Source: Gnetum montanum (Eukaryota; Streptophyta; Gnetopsida; Gnetales; Gnetaceae). Taken from it: a stretch of 64,000 nucleotides of DNA. Below the pieces are notes generated by a model. It was given only the letters and a program-made list of their open reading frames with translations, ran no database searches and was not told where the DNA came from. Every line of letters starts with the position of its first letter. Position 1 is the stretch's first letter. A program made the position numbers and the translations under genes. Location of the stretch: NCBI GenBank assembly GCA_015680685.1, contig MNCI01009578.1, forward strand, positions 121,822 through 185,821, in the 5' to 3' direction. Shown piece after piece: positions 24,131 through 34,790 of the stretch.

Positions 24131-24460
24131 CTAGAGCAGCATGTCTGGTAATTGACCTACTATCCTAACTTTGTTTTTATCAACTTGGAAAATTTTCTTA
24201 TATAATTGTTTAATTTTTAATCCTAGTTGATCACATACTATCATAAGCATTAATGTTGAAGTAGCTCCTAAATCAACTAAACAGTTATGCAAATATCTAC
24301 CTTTCAACTTAAGAGTCAATAGGACAGGAGGAGCATCTCTGTCAATAAGAACATATGCTATACTAGTACATTTCTCATTATGAATGTATTTTTTGGTAAT
24401 GTCACCTACTATCTTATTATTTTTAATTCCTTCTAAGATCCTTTTGGAGTATCCTTTCAT
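24131..24460 (-). pseudogene. Retropepsin of element B
   Basis: A 109-codon open stretch with 'HNCLVDLGATSTLM' followed by 'VCDQLGLKIKQ' and 'QVDKNKVRIVGQLPDMLL', a retroviral-type aspartic protease pattern in which the expected D-S-G reads D-L-G, so the active site is damaged. Its position downstream of gag fits. Confidence 0.75.
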
Positions 24461-24479
24461 TTAAATTAATTGATACAAG

Positions 24480-25960
24480 CTAATATTAGCTTTATTTTTT
24501 TTTCAAGTCTTCTATTATATCATACTTCCCTTCACCATAAAATCCTAATTTTCTAAATATTTTGGAAGAGGATCCTAACAATCTTAATCATTAGGCTAAG
24601 ATTTCTCCTTTGAAATTTGTTTTTATTCAAAAACCTTATGTTTCATAGTAGGTTTTGGTATTTTATTTGATGGCCTATATGTGTTAAATTTCTCTTTTGT
24701 ACTCCTGAGTTCATATCTAGAATGCTCATTGTTATTGAACTTATCACTAGAAGAGTATCCTGATTTTGAATCTTTGGATGTTTTGTCACTAGATGATCTT
24801 TCCAAATAGTGTATGCTTAGGGGTGTGGATTCTTTAAATCCTTCAAATTCTATTAAGTTGAAATTAACTTAGTCTTATATTTCTTCAACATCTTCAAGCT
24901 CATCTTGGAGATCTAAACTTTTATCTTTTCTAAATCTTTTATCTTCTTGATTTTTAATTTAGACATAGCTTTTTCTAACTTAATAATTTTTTTAACATTT
25001 CTTTTAAAATCCTATCTTTATCAAGCTCTTCATATAGTAACTCCATGGAACTATTGATTGAGGATAATTTCTTGAGCTAAGTTAAATTTTAAATTGGAAA
25101 TATCCTCTTTTAAGGGTCTTTCACAAAAGGATATGTATTTTCAAGGATTAAATTCAACTATCTTTATAATTCTATGCTTGATTATAAAAGTCTACTAAAG
25201 TATTAATGTTTGAGATTCTTCTTAGCCAAATTGAGATTCTAGGATCTAAAGCATTAAGATAGGTCTTCCTCAAAACTTCATTTCTAGGACAAAATTGGTT
25301 ATGAAATAAAACACACACCCTTTGGAACTTAATGTTGAAGTCTCTTACAAACTTTTGTTTTCCTATTTCATTTGAACTAGAACACTATATAGATGATGTT
25401 TCTTGATCTAATAACCAAACTAAGCTATGAAAAAGGTTTTCATATCATCCCAACTAGTGATACTATTACCTAGCAAGTATAAATATCAAATTTGAGCCAT
25501 GCCCCTAAGATTTCCTATGAACATCCTACATGCTTGATCTAGATGTTGAATATTCACATGAAAAAGGGCTAGTTCAAGTAGGTGTAGATATTCAGCTACT
25601 AAATGAGCTTTACTAGGGACATATGATTCTAGGAGATACCTATAACTTGATTTTTTAATATCATGGTAAGCATCGAACATCAAAGGTATGGGTAATTGAA
25701 ATGGGTCAACGGGGGTAAGTTAGCCATTATTTTTAAATTTTTATTTCTAGTAGTTAATCCTATTTTTAGTTTAGTGTTTCTTTTTAAAGACAAGCCCTTC
25801 ACTAATAGTGATATTTTGGTATGTCTTATCTTAATTCTATTATTTGAATTTCTAATTATAGTTTTAGTATCTCTTTTAATCTTAAGTTTAAATATATGCA
25901 TTGGACTTTTGAAATATTCTTACCTATTAAACAAACTACTCATGAGCTAAAGTGCTTGAC
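24480..25960 (-). pseudogene. gag of element B (decayed)
   Basis: Gag core at ~25400-25683 ('HLDQACRMFIGNLRGMAQI', then 'NSITSWDDMKTFFIA'), the usual retrotransposon gag arrangement. A Ser/Lys-rich linker (24623-24805) precedes protease. The N-terminal half (25690-25960) is too mutated to read with confidence; the plus-strand ORF there is a shadow. Confidence 0.65.
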
Positions 25961-26025
25961 TTATTTTTTTTATAATCAAATTTTATCTAGTATAACCTAA
26001 TAAACTATAGAATATTTAACAATAA

Positions 26026-26046
26026 GAGGCCCTCCTTCTAGCACCA
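26026..26046 (-). other. Primer-binding-site-like motif of element B
   Basis: TGGTGCTAGAAGGAGGGCC on the minus strand, identical in its core to those of elements C and E although the coding regions of B are very different. It marks the end of the 5' LTR. Confidence 0.6.
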
Positions 26047-26904
26047 GTTAAGGTTGTTGTTAATAGAATTATGAATAACTCTACCACAAGACAACAACTT
26101 TTAGATTAAACTTATTTTAGATAGTTGTTGGTCTCTAGTGCCACAAAGGTATGGATGCCCCCAAATAGCCTATTATAGCAAATGAGCTAATGTGACTAAT
26201 TGTAAATAATGATGAAAATATATTAAGAGACAAGAAACTTGGTTTAAGAAATTATTGTCTTAGCTATCTATCTCTCTTAGCTATCTCTTAATACAAAGCA
26301 AGAAATTGTATAGCTTCCTTATTAATCTAGCATTGAATTCTACAACATACATATATAATAAATGGATAGTTTTATAGAAGAAGTAAATTTTGAGATATCT
26401 TCTTGCTAACTTCTCAAAGCTAGATCACAAAAGCTTTGTAAACCAAGGTGAGAAACTAAGAAAAACATAATTATTTATAAATCTTAGAACAAAATAAAGA
26501 TGATAATGTTTCTATGGTAAACTAATTAAGGACTAACAATTAATGGAGCTATCTCATCTAATTAGAATAATAAAAATAAGCTAAACCTCTACTTCATGGA
26601 GAAAATAACCTATTCCAAAACTAGTAATCCATTCATATGTAATTATGCAATAATAAGGCTAGATGAATTAAGAAAAAACTAATAAATTAAGAATAATGAG
26701 CTAAGAGATAAAAACTAAAAGAGATATATGAAACCTACTTAAAATATCATTAAAAAGAAGTCTATACAAGTTCATTTCTCCAAAATTCCTATCCTAAAGA
26801 GTTTCAACTAGGTCCCCCATAAAGATCCTTCCTTTTACAATTCTACTCCTTACTTTATATAGTAGCCTTAGGCAATTACAAAAATTAAAGAATTTAAGCT
26901 ATAA
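26047..26904 (-). repeat. R-U5 part of the element B LTR with TATA box
   Basis: The TATA string CTATATAAAG lies at 26853-26862 (minus), about 810 bp before the primer-site motif, the same distance as in A and E. How far the LTR extends upstream is unclear: see the ORF at 26905-29803. A possible polypurine GAGGAGAA followed by TGTGAGAAAA near 26915-26930 could be the LTR start. Confidence 0.5.
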
Positions 26905-29803
26905 TTTTCTCACATTCTCCTCGTACAACTATAATCTATTGGCTAACTATTCAACTTCTTACTAGATCTTCTCAATTCATTGCACTTTGAGCCCTTTCAT
27001 AGCTAGTTGTAGGGATAGTTTCCCATGGTTAATGAGAGCCTTGATAGCTTAATTCATTGAATCTGACTCAGATCTATCAAGCTTCATAATAAATGCTTCT
27101 ACATTACTTCTCCCAAAGCCTAATTCTATTATTGAATCATTTATTTTCACTAAAGTAGCTCTTGCACCAGAACAAGCCTTTTAAAATTCTAGCTTCTTTT
27201 GAGAAGTTTCATGCATGGTACCTATAACCACCATCATCATTAAGCCCAAGAAGCTCTTATTAGGTTGGGATAGTTATTCTATTTCATTTGTATCTAGTTC
27301 CTATAATCCATGAATTCATTCCTCTATTTATGTGAACATGGATTACTTCTTCCTTATCCTTGTAATATCCTCTCTTGTTTCCTTGATCCATTCCTTTCCA
27401 TACTGCATCTTAGTAATTAGTTCCTTAAAGCTTAGGAGGGTAAGGTGAGAGTAATATGTAGACTTACCTTTTCTATCCTGTTCTAGCTCTGAGCTTATTG
27501 CAGCTATGTTTTCTTCCAATTAAGTTGTTACATTCTCTTTATTTTCTAGCAATGATTCCTTAATAGTTATAATTGCTCTAAGATATTCATTCTCCTCTAT
27601 TAGGATCTTCATTTCCCCCTACAAATTTGACATTTCTTGTTTATTTTATAACAAAAATTCTTGTAACTTAGCTATCTAATTATCAACTAGTTTTTACATG
27701 TCTTTAATTAGAGTAGCTATAGTATCTTACATCTCTTCATGTGACACTACAAGGTTTTGTTTTCTTATTTATGGATCATCTTCCTTATACTAGAATATGA
27801 TACTAGCCTCTATTTAAAAAGTATTAGGAAGCTTTTAGCTTAGGATAATCTTACATTCTTTTTCTTTGATTTTAAAAGATTGAGCTACTTCATTCATCAA
27901 GTAGCCAAAGGAGAAAGTAAGGATTGAGGATGAACTTTCTCTTTCCTTTTTCTATTGTTGCTATAGCTCAATTAGTTTCAATTGCTCTTATTCTTTTAGG
28001 CCTTTGTTGCTTCTCTTGCTATGGTTGAAGCTCCTTTAGCCTTTGTTATTCTAGTTGACACTACTGTACTTTCTCTACCCATACTTGATCAATTCTATCC
28101 TTTCTTATTACTCTTACATTGGAATATTCTTCCCCATTGAGAAGAAATCTCTCATATGGCATAGCTTTTTCTAGCTCAAGTAGCCTTCATGAGAAATAAT
28201 ATTCCTCCATTATTATTAGATGCTCTTCTAAGAAATCTTTAGCCAGAGGATTCTATCTATCCTCAATCCATTTGTAGACTTCTATTGTAATGACATCACA
28301 AGCTAAGGCTAGTAATTTCATTGATAAGCTCTTGTTAAGTGGCACAAGAGCTTCTTCTTTGGCCTATTTAACCTCCCGGTCTAAGCCCTTGAATTATAGC
28401 ATCAATTTTAGTATTAATGCATCTTCCTAGTCTTTGCTATCAAATAAGTCATTTTCTAAGCTAGAGGAGGACTATACTATTTTTTGTACTTTCTTGACAT
28501 GGTCCTTAACTAGCCAGAATTGATGAACTCCTAGAAGCCAAACTTGAGGGACAAAATCTCTCTATGTTTATATTCATGCCTAAGGGGGCTCTTTCACATC
28601 TATCACCCTACTTCCAATATAGCCAAATAAGGAGATATAAACTTGGGAAGCTTGCAAGCTAGGCCTTTAAATCTTGTGATTAAGATCTAAGTATGTTGAG
28701 CATGAAGAAAAATGGCTTCATGGTAATTTTTCCTAATTTCATCAATCACTTGCTAGTCAACCCTTGGTGGAAATGCCTCTAAAATTAGTTTAATTAAATG
28801 AGGATAGATCTAGTTCATTAGAAATTCTAAGGCCTATACATAAAAAAATCTCCTCTAATAAATGACTAGAAAGAAGTCATAATAAAGGTTTTCTGGTTGA
28901 GCCTTTCTCTATGATGCATATCATGTAAAAATTGAAGACATTTTCTTAGGCTATGGGACCTTGCTTAATAAATAGTCTAATAAAAATTAGTTGAGGATTA
29001 GCTAATCTTCTTGTCCTTTAGTCTCAAAAATTTTCTTCTATAGGGTGTCATTCATATATTAGACTGGGCAGAAATATTTCTTATTTTCCATGGCTATCCA
29101 AGCCCAAACATGCAAATCTATAATATTATTTATCTCAAAGGTAGAGTAAAAATTCAAAGCATAAGTGAAAATGTGATGATAAAATGTGAGATCTGATGCT
29201 TCAAAATTATGTTTTGGTATCCTCATGCATTTTCCAAATTAGTTGGGGCTAGATAGATAGCTTTCCCTATCTTTGTGTGATTCCAAAACCTTTTGCTAAG
29301 CACTTCTTCATTGTATTGGTGGGCCTCGATCTCTGTAATATTTGGTTCAACCAATCCATAGACCTCATATGCTTTCTTTACACTAATTTCAATGAAGTGA
29401 TTAGTGTTTTCTTTGAATCATAACTTATCCTTTTCATAAAATGTCTTTGCTATTAGTAGATTTATTACATCCCTCATTAAGTTTCCCTTGGGACTAAAAT
29501 CGAGCTTATGTAGTCCTATTTTCTCATAGATTTTGTGCCATTATTCCAATGATTCTACTAACATAAATCCAAATTCTCTATTAGCTCAAGATCTTCATCA
29601 AAATCAAACAAGTTAGCTTCTTCTACCTTTAATTCTAGGCTTACAACATTAATTCATTGATGGAGTTGGTAAATATTCAGATTTTATTACTATAAACATT
29701 TTAAGGTGAAAATATTAACATCCCAGAATTTTTGAGAGGCTTTTTGCCTTTCTATGTATGACATGCTATCCTTTTCTTGAAACTTGAATCTTCTTTGTAT
29801 CAT
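26905..29803 (-). pseudogene. Long unknown ORF upstream of the element B promoter (decayed)
   Basis: Reading the minus strand through C-to-T stops gives ~900 codons of protein-like sequence in a few blocks. They run from a possible start at 29803 ('MIQRRFKFQEKD') through 'NHFIEISVKKAYEVYGLVEP', 'YALNFYSTFEINNIIDLHVW' and a Gln-rich stretch (~28000) to a long coiled coil ('EMKILIEENEYLRAIITIKE'). At 27467 the exon ends in a textbook donor (GAAAAG/GTAAGT). After it, another readable block continues ('ARATLVKINDSIIELGFGR') to ~26905. I do not recognise the family. It may be an extra ORF of a retrotransposon (these are known in Ogre upstream of gag), a host gene fragment caught in the LTR, or part of an older element. 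Numerous in-frame TAA, TAG and TGA stops replace likely CAA, CAG and CGA codons. Confidence 0.6.
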
Positions 29804-32461
29804 TAAAGATAGCTCTACGTTATGCTCTATTCTATCTCTCAACACTACTTCAATCTTCAACTCTAGATGTTAATGGCTGCATGTTTAAAATATGCCCAAA
29901 TATTATTCTTTAATATTCAAAGATTCTCTTTGAAATTTACTTACCTAAAGTAGGCCCTAATATTTAATTTTTGAAAGATTTAATCTTATTTGAGCTACCT
30001 CATTTAAGGCTCAAGAGATTTGGTTATTAGTGTAAATGATTCCTTTCTAACTTCAAGTTATTTTATGAAATAATCCATCATGATCTCTACTACTCCTTTC
30101 ATCAAGATTGATTAAAAATAAAATAAACATGCTTGCAATTATTCATGGGTTTGATGTTTGACGTGGCTTATAGAATTTCTCTCATAGAATCATTTTTGTG
30201 CTCTAAAAACTTGCTCTTCAAAGGAGCTGATGTGGAAGAGTATTTTCCATGCTTATTTGTAGAGCTAAATTTGACTTTCTATGTTGATTCTACAAGCTAA
30301 TATGAAAGGTGCTAACATGGTAGAGCTCTTTTCCATCTATTTGTAGAGCTACATTTCCATATCATGAACTAGTTCTATGAGCTAATGTGAGTGATGCTAA
30401 CTTGGTATAACTTCCTTGTAGAGCAATAATTTAATTCTATGAACTCCATCTTCAATCTGATGTGATGACATGCTACATGATGCTTAGAGTTTCTCTGTGG
30501 AACTATATTTCTCTTATATGAATTTAAGATAACTCTAGAGTTTACATGGTAGAGTGAATTTATAGAATCACTTTTAAGCTCAATGAAAGTTGGCATGGTA
30601 GAACTACTTTGTAGGATCATTTTTCTGTTCTACAAACCTACACCTATGTGAATGGTAAATGAGTTTTCCCTGCAAGCTAATGTGAAAGATTCATTTCTAA
30701 GAATTATTTTATAGAGTCATATTTTGACATTACAAAGGCTTAATTATGACCTTTCTATCTAGCTACATGGAACCACTTGTAGCTTCCTTTGTAGAGCTAA
30801 CTTTTCATTCTACCAGCTTCCTTTAAGTGGAATCCATGTGTTGTATATGTAGCTAATTTCACTTTTTCTCCTCTTTCCATTGGTGTCACAAAGTTAATTA
30901 AGTAGAATTATCTTTTAAGGATAATTTTTGGTTTTACAAGCTTTCCTCTACATGCTAATGTGGATAAATGATGATGTAGCTTGTAGGACTATTCCAGATT
31001 TTAGTTGTAGAATCAAATCTTGGTTCTAAAGATTTTCTTTTAAGGAAATAACTTATATGGAAAAAATGAGAATACAGCTATAGGGTAAATTTTGTTACTC
31101 ATAGAGCTTTTTTATTTTTATAGAATCACTTTTTAGCTCTATGAAGTAGGCCTTCTCAATAGCTAATGTGGTGTATGCTGACATCGAAGATGCTGATGTG
31201 GCATAGCTCACTCACAGAGTGGAAATTTAACTCTATGAAATGGCTCTATAAGTTGGCTAATGTGGCATATGTTGATGTGGTAGAGCTTACTTGTAGAGTG
31301 GAAATTCAACTCTAAGAACTAGCTCTATAAGTTGGTTGATGTGGCATATGTTGACAAGGCAAAACCATTTTGTAGAACAAGTTTTTAGTTCTACAAGCTC
31401 CCTATTTATGCTGATATGGAAAATTTTTTTCAAATATTTCTTCCTAAACTAGTTTCCTTAATTCTACGAGCCTACTAAATTTTCAAGAGTTGATATGAAG
31501 AGGTTGATTTGCATAGCTGACATGGCTCATAGAACTAATTTTAGCTTTTCTTCATAGATTTATATTTTATCTCTATGAACATGCACTAATTGGAGAGCTT
31601 ACATGGTAGAACTATTTAATAGAATCTTTTAAAGCTCTATGAACCTCCTCATGGTGAAATGAATTTCACCAAAACTTATAAGCTTTATGAATCTTAACAA
31701 CATTAACGAAGTTGATGTGGTAGAAGTAAACATATGTTTTTTCATGAGGTAGACTTTTTATTCTATGTAGCAGCTCTTTTTAGTCTTCAAGTTGTAAAAT
31801 GATGCCTACATGAAAGGGATAATTTGTAGAGCAACTTTTTGAATTTATGAGCTAACTTCATATAACCATTGACATGGCTATAGACCCACTTCGTAAGGCA
31901 ATCTTAATGCTTTAAACCTTAGAGTTGACATGAAAGAGCTATCCTTTTGTTATCATATAGGTCTCAAACTTAGCTTTATGAACTCATCATTGTGCTTTTG
32001 TGGTATAACTAACCACTTATCCATTCCGTGATCTACTTCTACATTTATAAAGATTAATTTAATAGAGCTAGTTTCTTTGTTTATCATCAAACCAAAGTCT
32101 TTGCTTTACTAGTTGGTATGGAAAAACCTATTTTTTAAAACCAAACTATTTTTTTAAAGAAATTTGTTTTGTTGTCACTCAACTATTTACTCTAATCTCA
32201 TCTCCATGAAACTAGATTTTAAGTCCTACAATTCTATTTTTATGTGCTCAACTTACTTGTATATAGGAAAATATGAATTCAAGCCTTAACTAATTCACAA
32301 TCTCTATTCCTAATTTTTGAATTTATTCATGCTATGCCTTATTTTACTTAAAAACCATAGCTTTTCAATTTTGTAAATGATAAATTGAGAATCCTCAAAA
32401 GGGTTTGCTCTACTTTGAAAATCTTATTTTATAGATTAGAATGCATTGTATTTCCATTAGG
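29804..32461. repeat. ~80-bp diverged tandem array (30170-31650) and flanks
   Basis: Units of the type 'gatgtggtagagct...ttgtagagctaaattt' recur near 30228, 30309, 30390 and, after more diverged copies, 31193, 31275, 31351, with 76-82 bp spacing. Placed upstream of the ORF and promoter on the minus strand, it resembles the tandem arrays in the other LTRs. The parts 29804-30170 and 31651-32461 show no gene. Confidence 0.55.
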
Positions 32462-34021
32462 GTGTTTTTTTTTAGAAATTCTTAATAGGAACTCATCTTA
32501 ACAACTATTTAATATCTCAAAGCCTAGGTAGTTTTTTCTTTGAGATTTTATTAAATACAAACTTATCTAAAACACCACCAAGAAAACACATGTTGTAACC
32601 TTTTACCATTGACACTTTTACCTCATGAAACCCAAGCCTAAAACATCATTGTAACATGTGACGATTGTAATCCATAGGATGCAATTTCACATGCTTTAGC
32701 TTTTGGTGCTGTAAAAATGCCTTAAAAGTTGTCATAGCCTCAAGACCCAAGTAAAAACAATCATATTATGTTCATATTTGGTCTCATAGGGGATCAAAAA
32801 TGCTTTTTGGATTGCCAAAATTGGCTTTTTCATGGGTTTTGTGGTGGGTGTAACCTTTACTACACTAGAATCACCTATGCCCAACTTTGGGGGATGTAAC
32901 ATTACCTATGCAGAGTGTTACTCATATAATCCCAATGTTGCTCTTGGAGTTTAGCATGCTTAGCATTGGTATGGTAACCCTAGCATTGTTCTAGCAACTC
33001 CAATGTGGCACCAACAACTTCAACATTGATCTTATACCCTAGTGTAGCTATCATATTCCAACATAGGTGTCATGCCCCTAGTGTGGTTTCTATAGGCCCA
33101 GTGTTGCTCCTAGAAGCCAACATGGGTGGAAGAAGCTAGCATAGGTAAAATTTCCATTTACTCTTTCTAGTGATTGAAAAGGTTTTAGTACTTGAATGGT
33201 ATCAAAACTTACCATACATAGAAACCATGTTGAATTTGGATACTTAGCACACCTACAAATGATAAGAACTTTTCATCAATTAGGAAAACATTTGCAACAA
33301 AACTTGTGGCCATGAAAACCTATAAAAATCAAACTTGAACATCATGAAAATTTTTCCAACTTTTTCAAGGTTCCACTTTTTTGTCATTCAAGAGCTTTGA
33401 GTCCCTTGCAAACATAAGGCTTTTGAAGCAATCACAACATGAGAAATATAGCCATTTTGACCATTGTAATAGCCTTGAGATTGTGTTAGATTTTGTGGTA
33501 ACATTGGGCAACCTGGGCATTCAGACTCCTAGTGTAGCTCTCCTTTGTGGTCCAAAAACCCCACACATCTCACCCCCCTTAACCACCAATGCTGCAAATC
33601 TAGTGAGTAGTATAGCAAGGTTTTAAAATTTGGAAGTTATGGAGCATCTAGATTATGGAGTTAACTATGGCATTCATGGATACTAGCTTCAACACTCTCT
33701 AAACCCCCATTCAAGTGAACCCCCTACTTCCTTAGGGACCCTTTGTACACATTACTAAACTCTCTTTATTTTAATCATAATAAAGATTGTAGTTCCATTT
33801 GTTATGTAAGATTTATTTTTGATTCTATGTATTTCTTTTTCAAATCTAGATAACATTTTTCGTTTATTACGTTTTTTTACATTTTCTAAGTCCCTAGGTG
33901 ATCGACAAGACTATCTAGGGTACCTCATATCCTAATTTTCAAATGTCCTTGGGATCCAAGGTTAAAGCTATTTCTTCTAAAATCTTTGATTTTCTAGCAA
34001 CCAAATTTTCTAGTAGCTATA
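32462..34021 (+). repeat. 5' LTR of element C
   Basis: About 1560 bp. It begins near GGTGTTTTTT, and CACCACC at ~32575 would be the other hairpin arm, now badly eroded. From ~32640 it follows the LTR of A ('catgaaacccaag', 'gatcaaaaatgc', a 'tagcattggt' repeat series at 32930-33160). The TATA box CTATAAAAATC is at ~33320. It ends GTAGCTATA at 34021, where the solo LTR reads TTGCTACA. Confidence 0.75.
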
Positions 34022-34027
34022 GTTTTT

Positions 34028-34048
34028 TAGTGCTAGAAGGAGGGCCTC
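34028..34048 (+). other. Primer-binding-site-like motif of element C
   Basis: TAGTGCTAGAAGGAGGGCC, seven bases after the LTR end; TGG at the start has become TAG. Confidence 0.6.
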
Positions 34049-34790
34049 TACCCAAGTTCTACATCCAATCCTATTGGCCATTGTGACAATGCTATTTGCA
34101 ACTCTAAAACCTTGAATTAACATTAATTTTTTTTTTAATTTTCACAACTTTTTACTGCCACAAAAACCAATGTTTTCACCTATCCCCCTACCACCAAAAC
34201 CCATTGTGGAGGTTGCAGGTGACTTGGGTTTTGGGAAAATTTTCACAATAGTTGCTAAAAATTTTTAAGCTAGCATTGGTATTCTCTAAAACCTTGCCCC
34301 TTTCCCTTTGCTACAAAAATTTTCCAGCAAGGCTAACATTGGCGATTCTATCACCCAAAATCTTACCCATCTATTGTGAAAATTTTATAGTAAGGCCAAT
34401 GTTGGTGTTTCATCAAAACTATAAAAACCTTTGAAAAATAAAATTTTTTTACCTTAATTTATAGCAAATAACCATCAAACCTAAAATAGAGAAACACCCT
34501 CAATGTTGCGTGAGGAGGTGTAAGATTTTTTTATCTTACTCCACTTCTTCCCTTACTTCCACTTCCAACGTGGGTATTGCTACTAGGCCCAGCATGGTGG
34601 GGGTTTAACATAAATTTTTTTTTTCTAAGTGGTACACCTCCTTTCACTAGAACCTAAATATTTTATAGTTGTAATGTATAACACTTTGATATCCATATTT
34701 CCTTTTATGTTTTAAAAGTTCCATTTACTATATTTTTTATTTTAGTAGTTAATTAACCATTTTCATCAGGCCATTTCAAACATTATCAAC
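34049..34790 (+). other. Leader of element C
   Basis: Untranslated leader that matches one copy of the duplicated leader of element A ('cccattgtggaggttgcagg', 'acaatagttgct'). No coding sequence is recognised. Confidence 0.65.

Larger units (their letters stand above)
22296..32461 (-). mobile_element. Element B: old dual-RNase-H Ty3/gypsy element of a different lineage
   Basis: On the minus strand from right to left: ~80-bp tandem array, long unknown ORF, TATA box, primer-site-like motif, gag, protease, aRNH, RT. RT is cut at 22295 by element A, which inserted here, so RNase H and integrase should lie left of the window. The right side is cut by the LTR of element C at ~32462. The gag-protease and RT sequences are clearly different from those of A, C, D, E and F. 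Base composition is the most AT-rich of the window. Confidence 0.75.

Noticed and set aside
25696-25950. Hydrophobic plus-strand ORF of 84 codons
   Set aside because: It is the reverse strand of Lys/Asn-rich gag sequence of element B.
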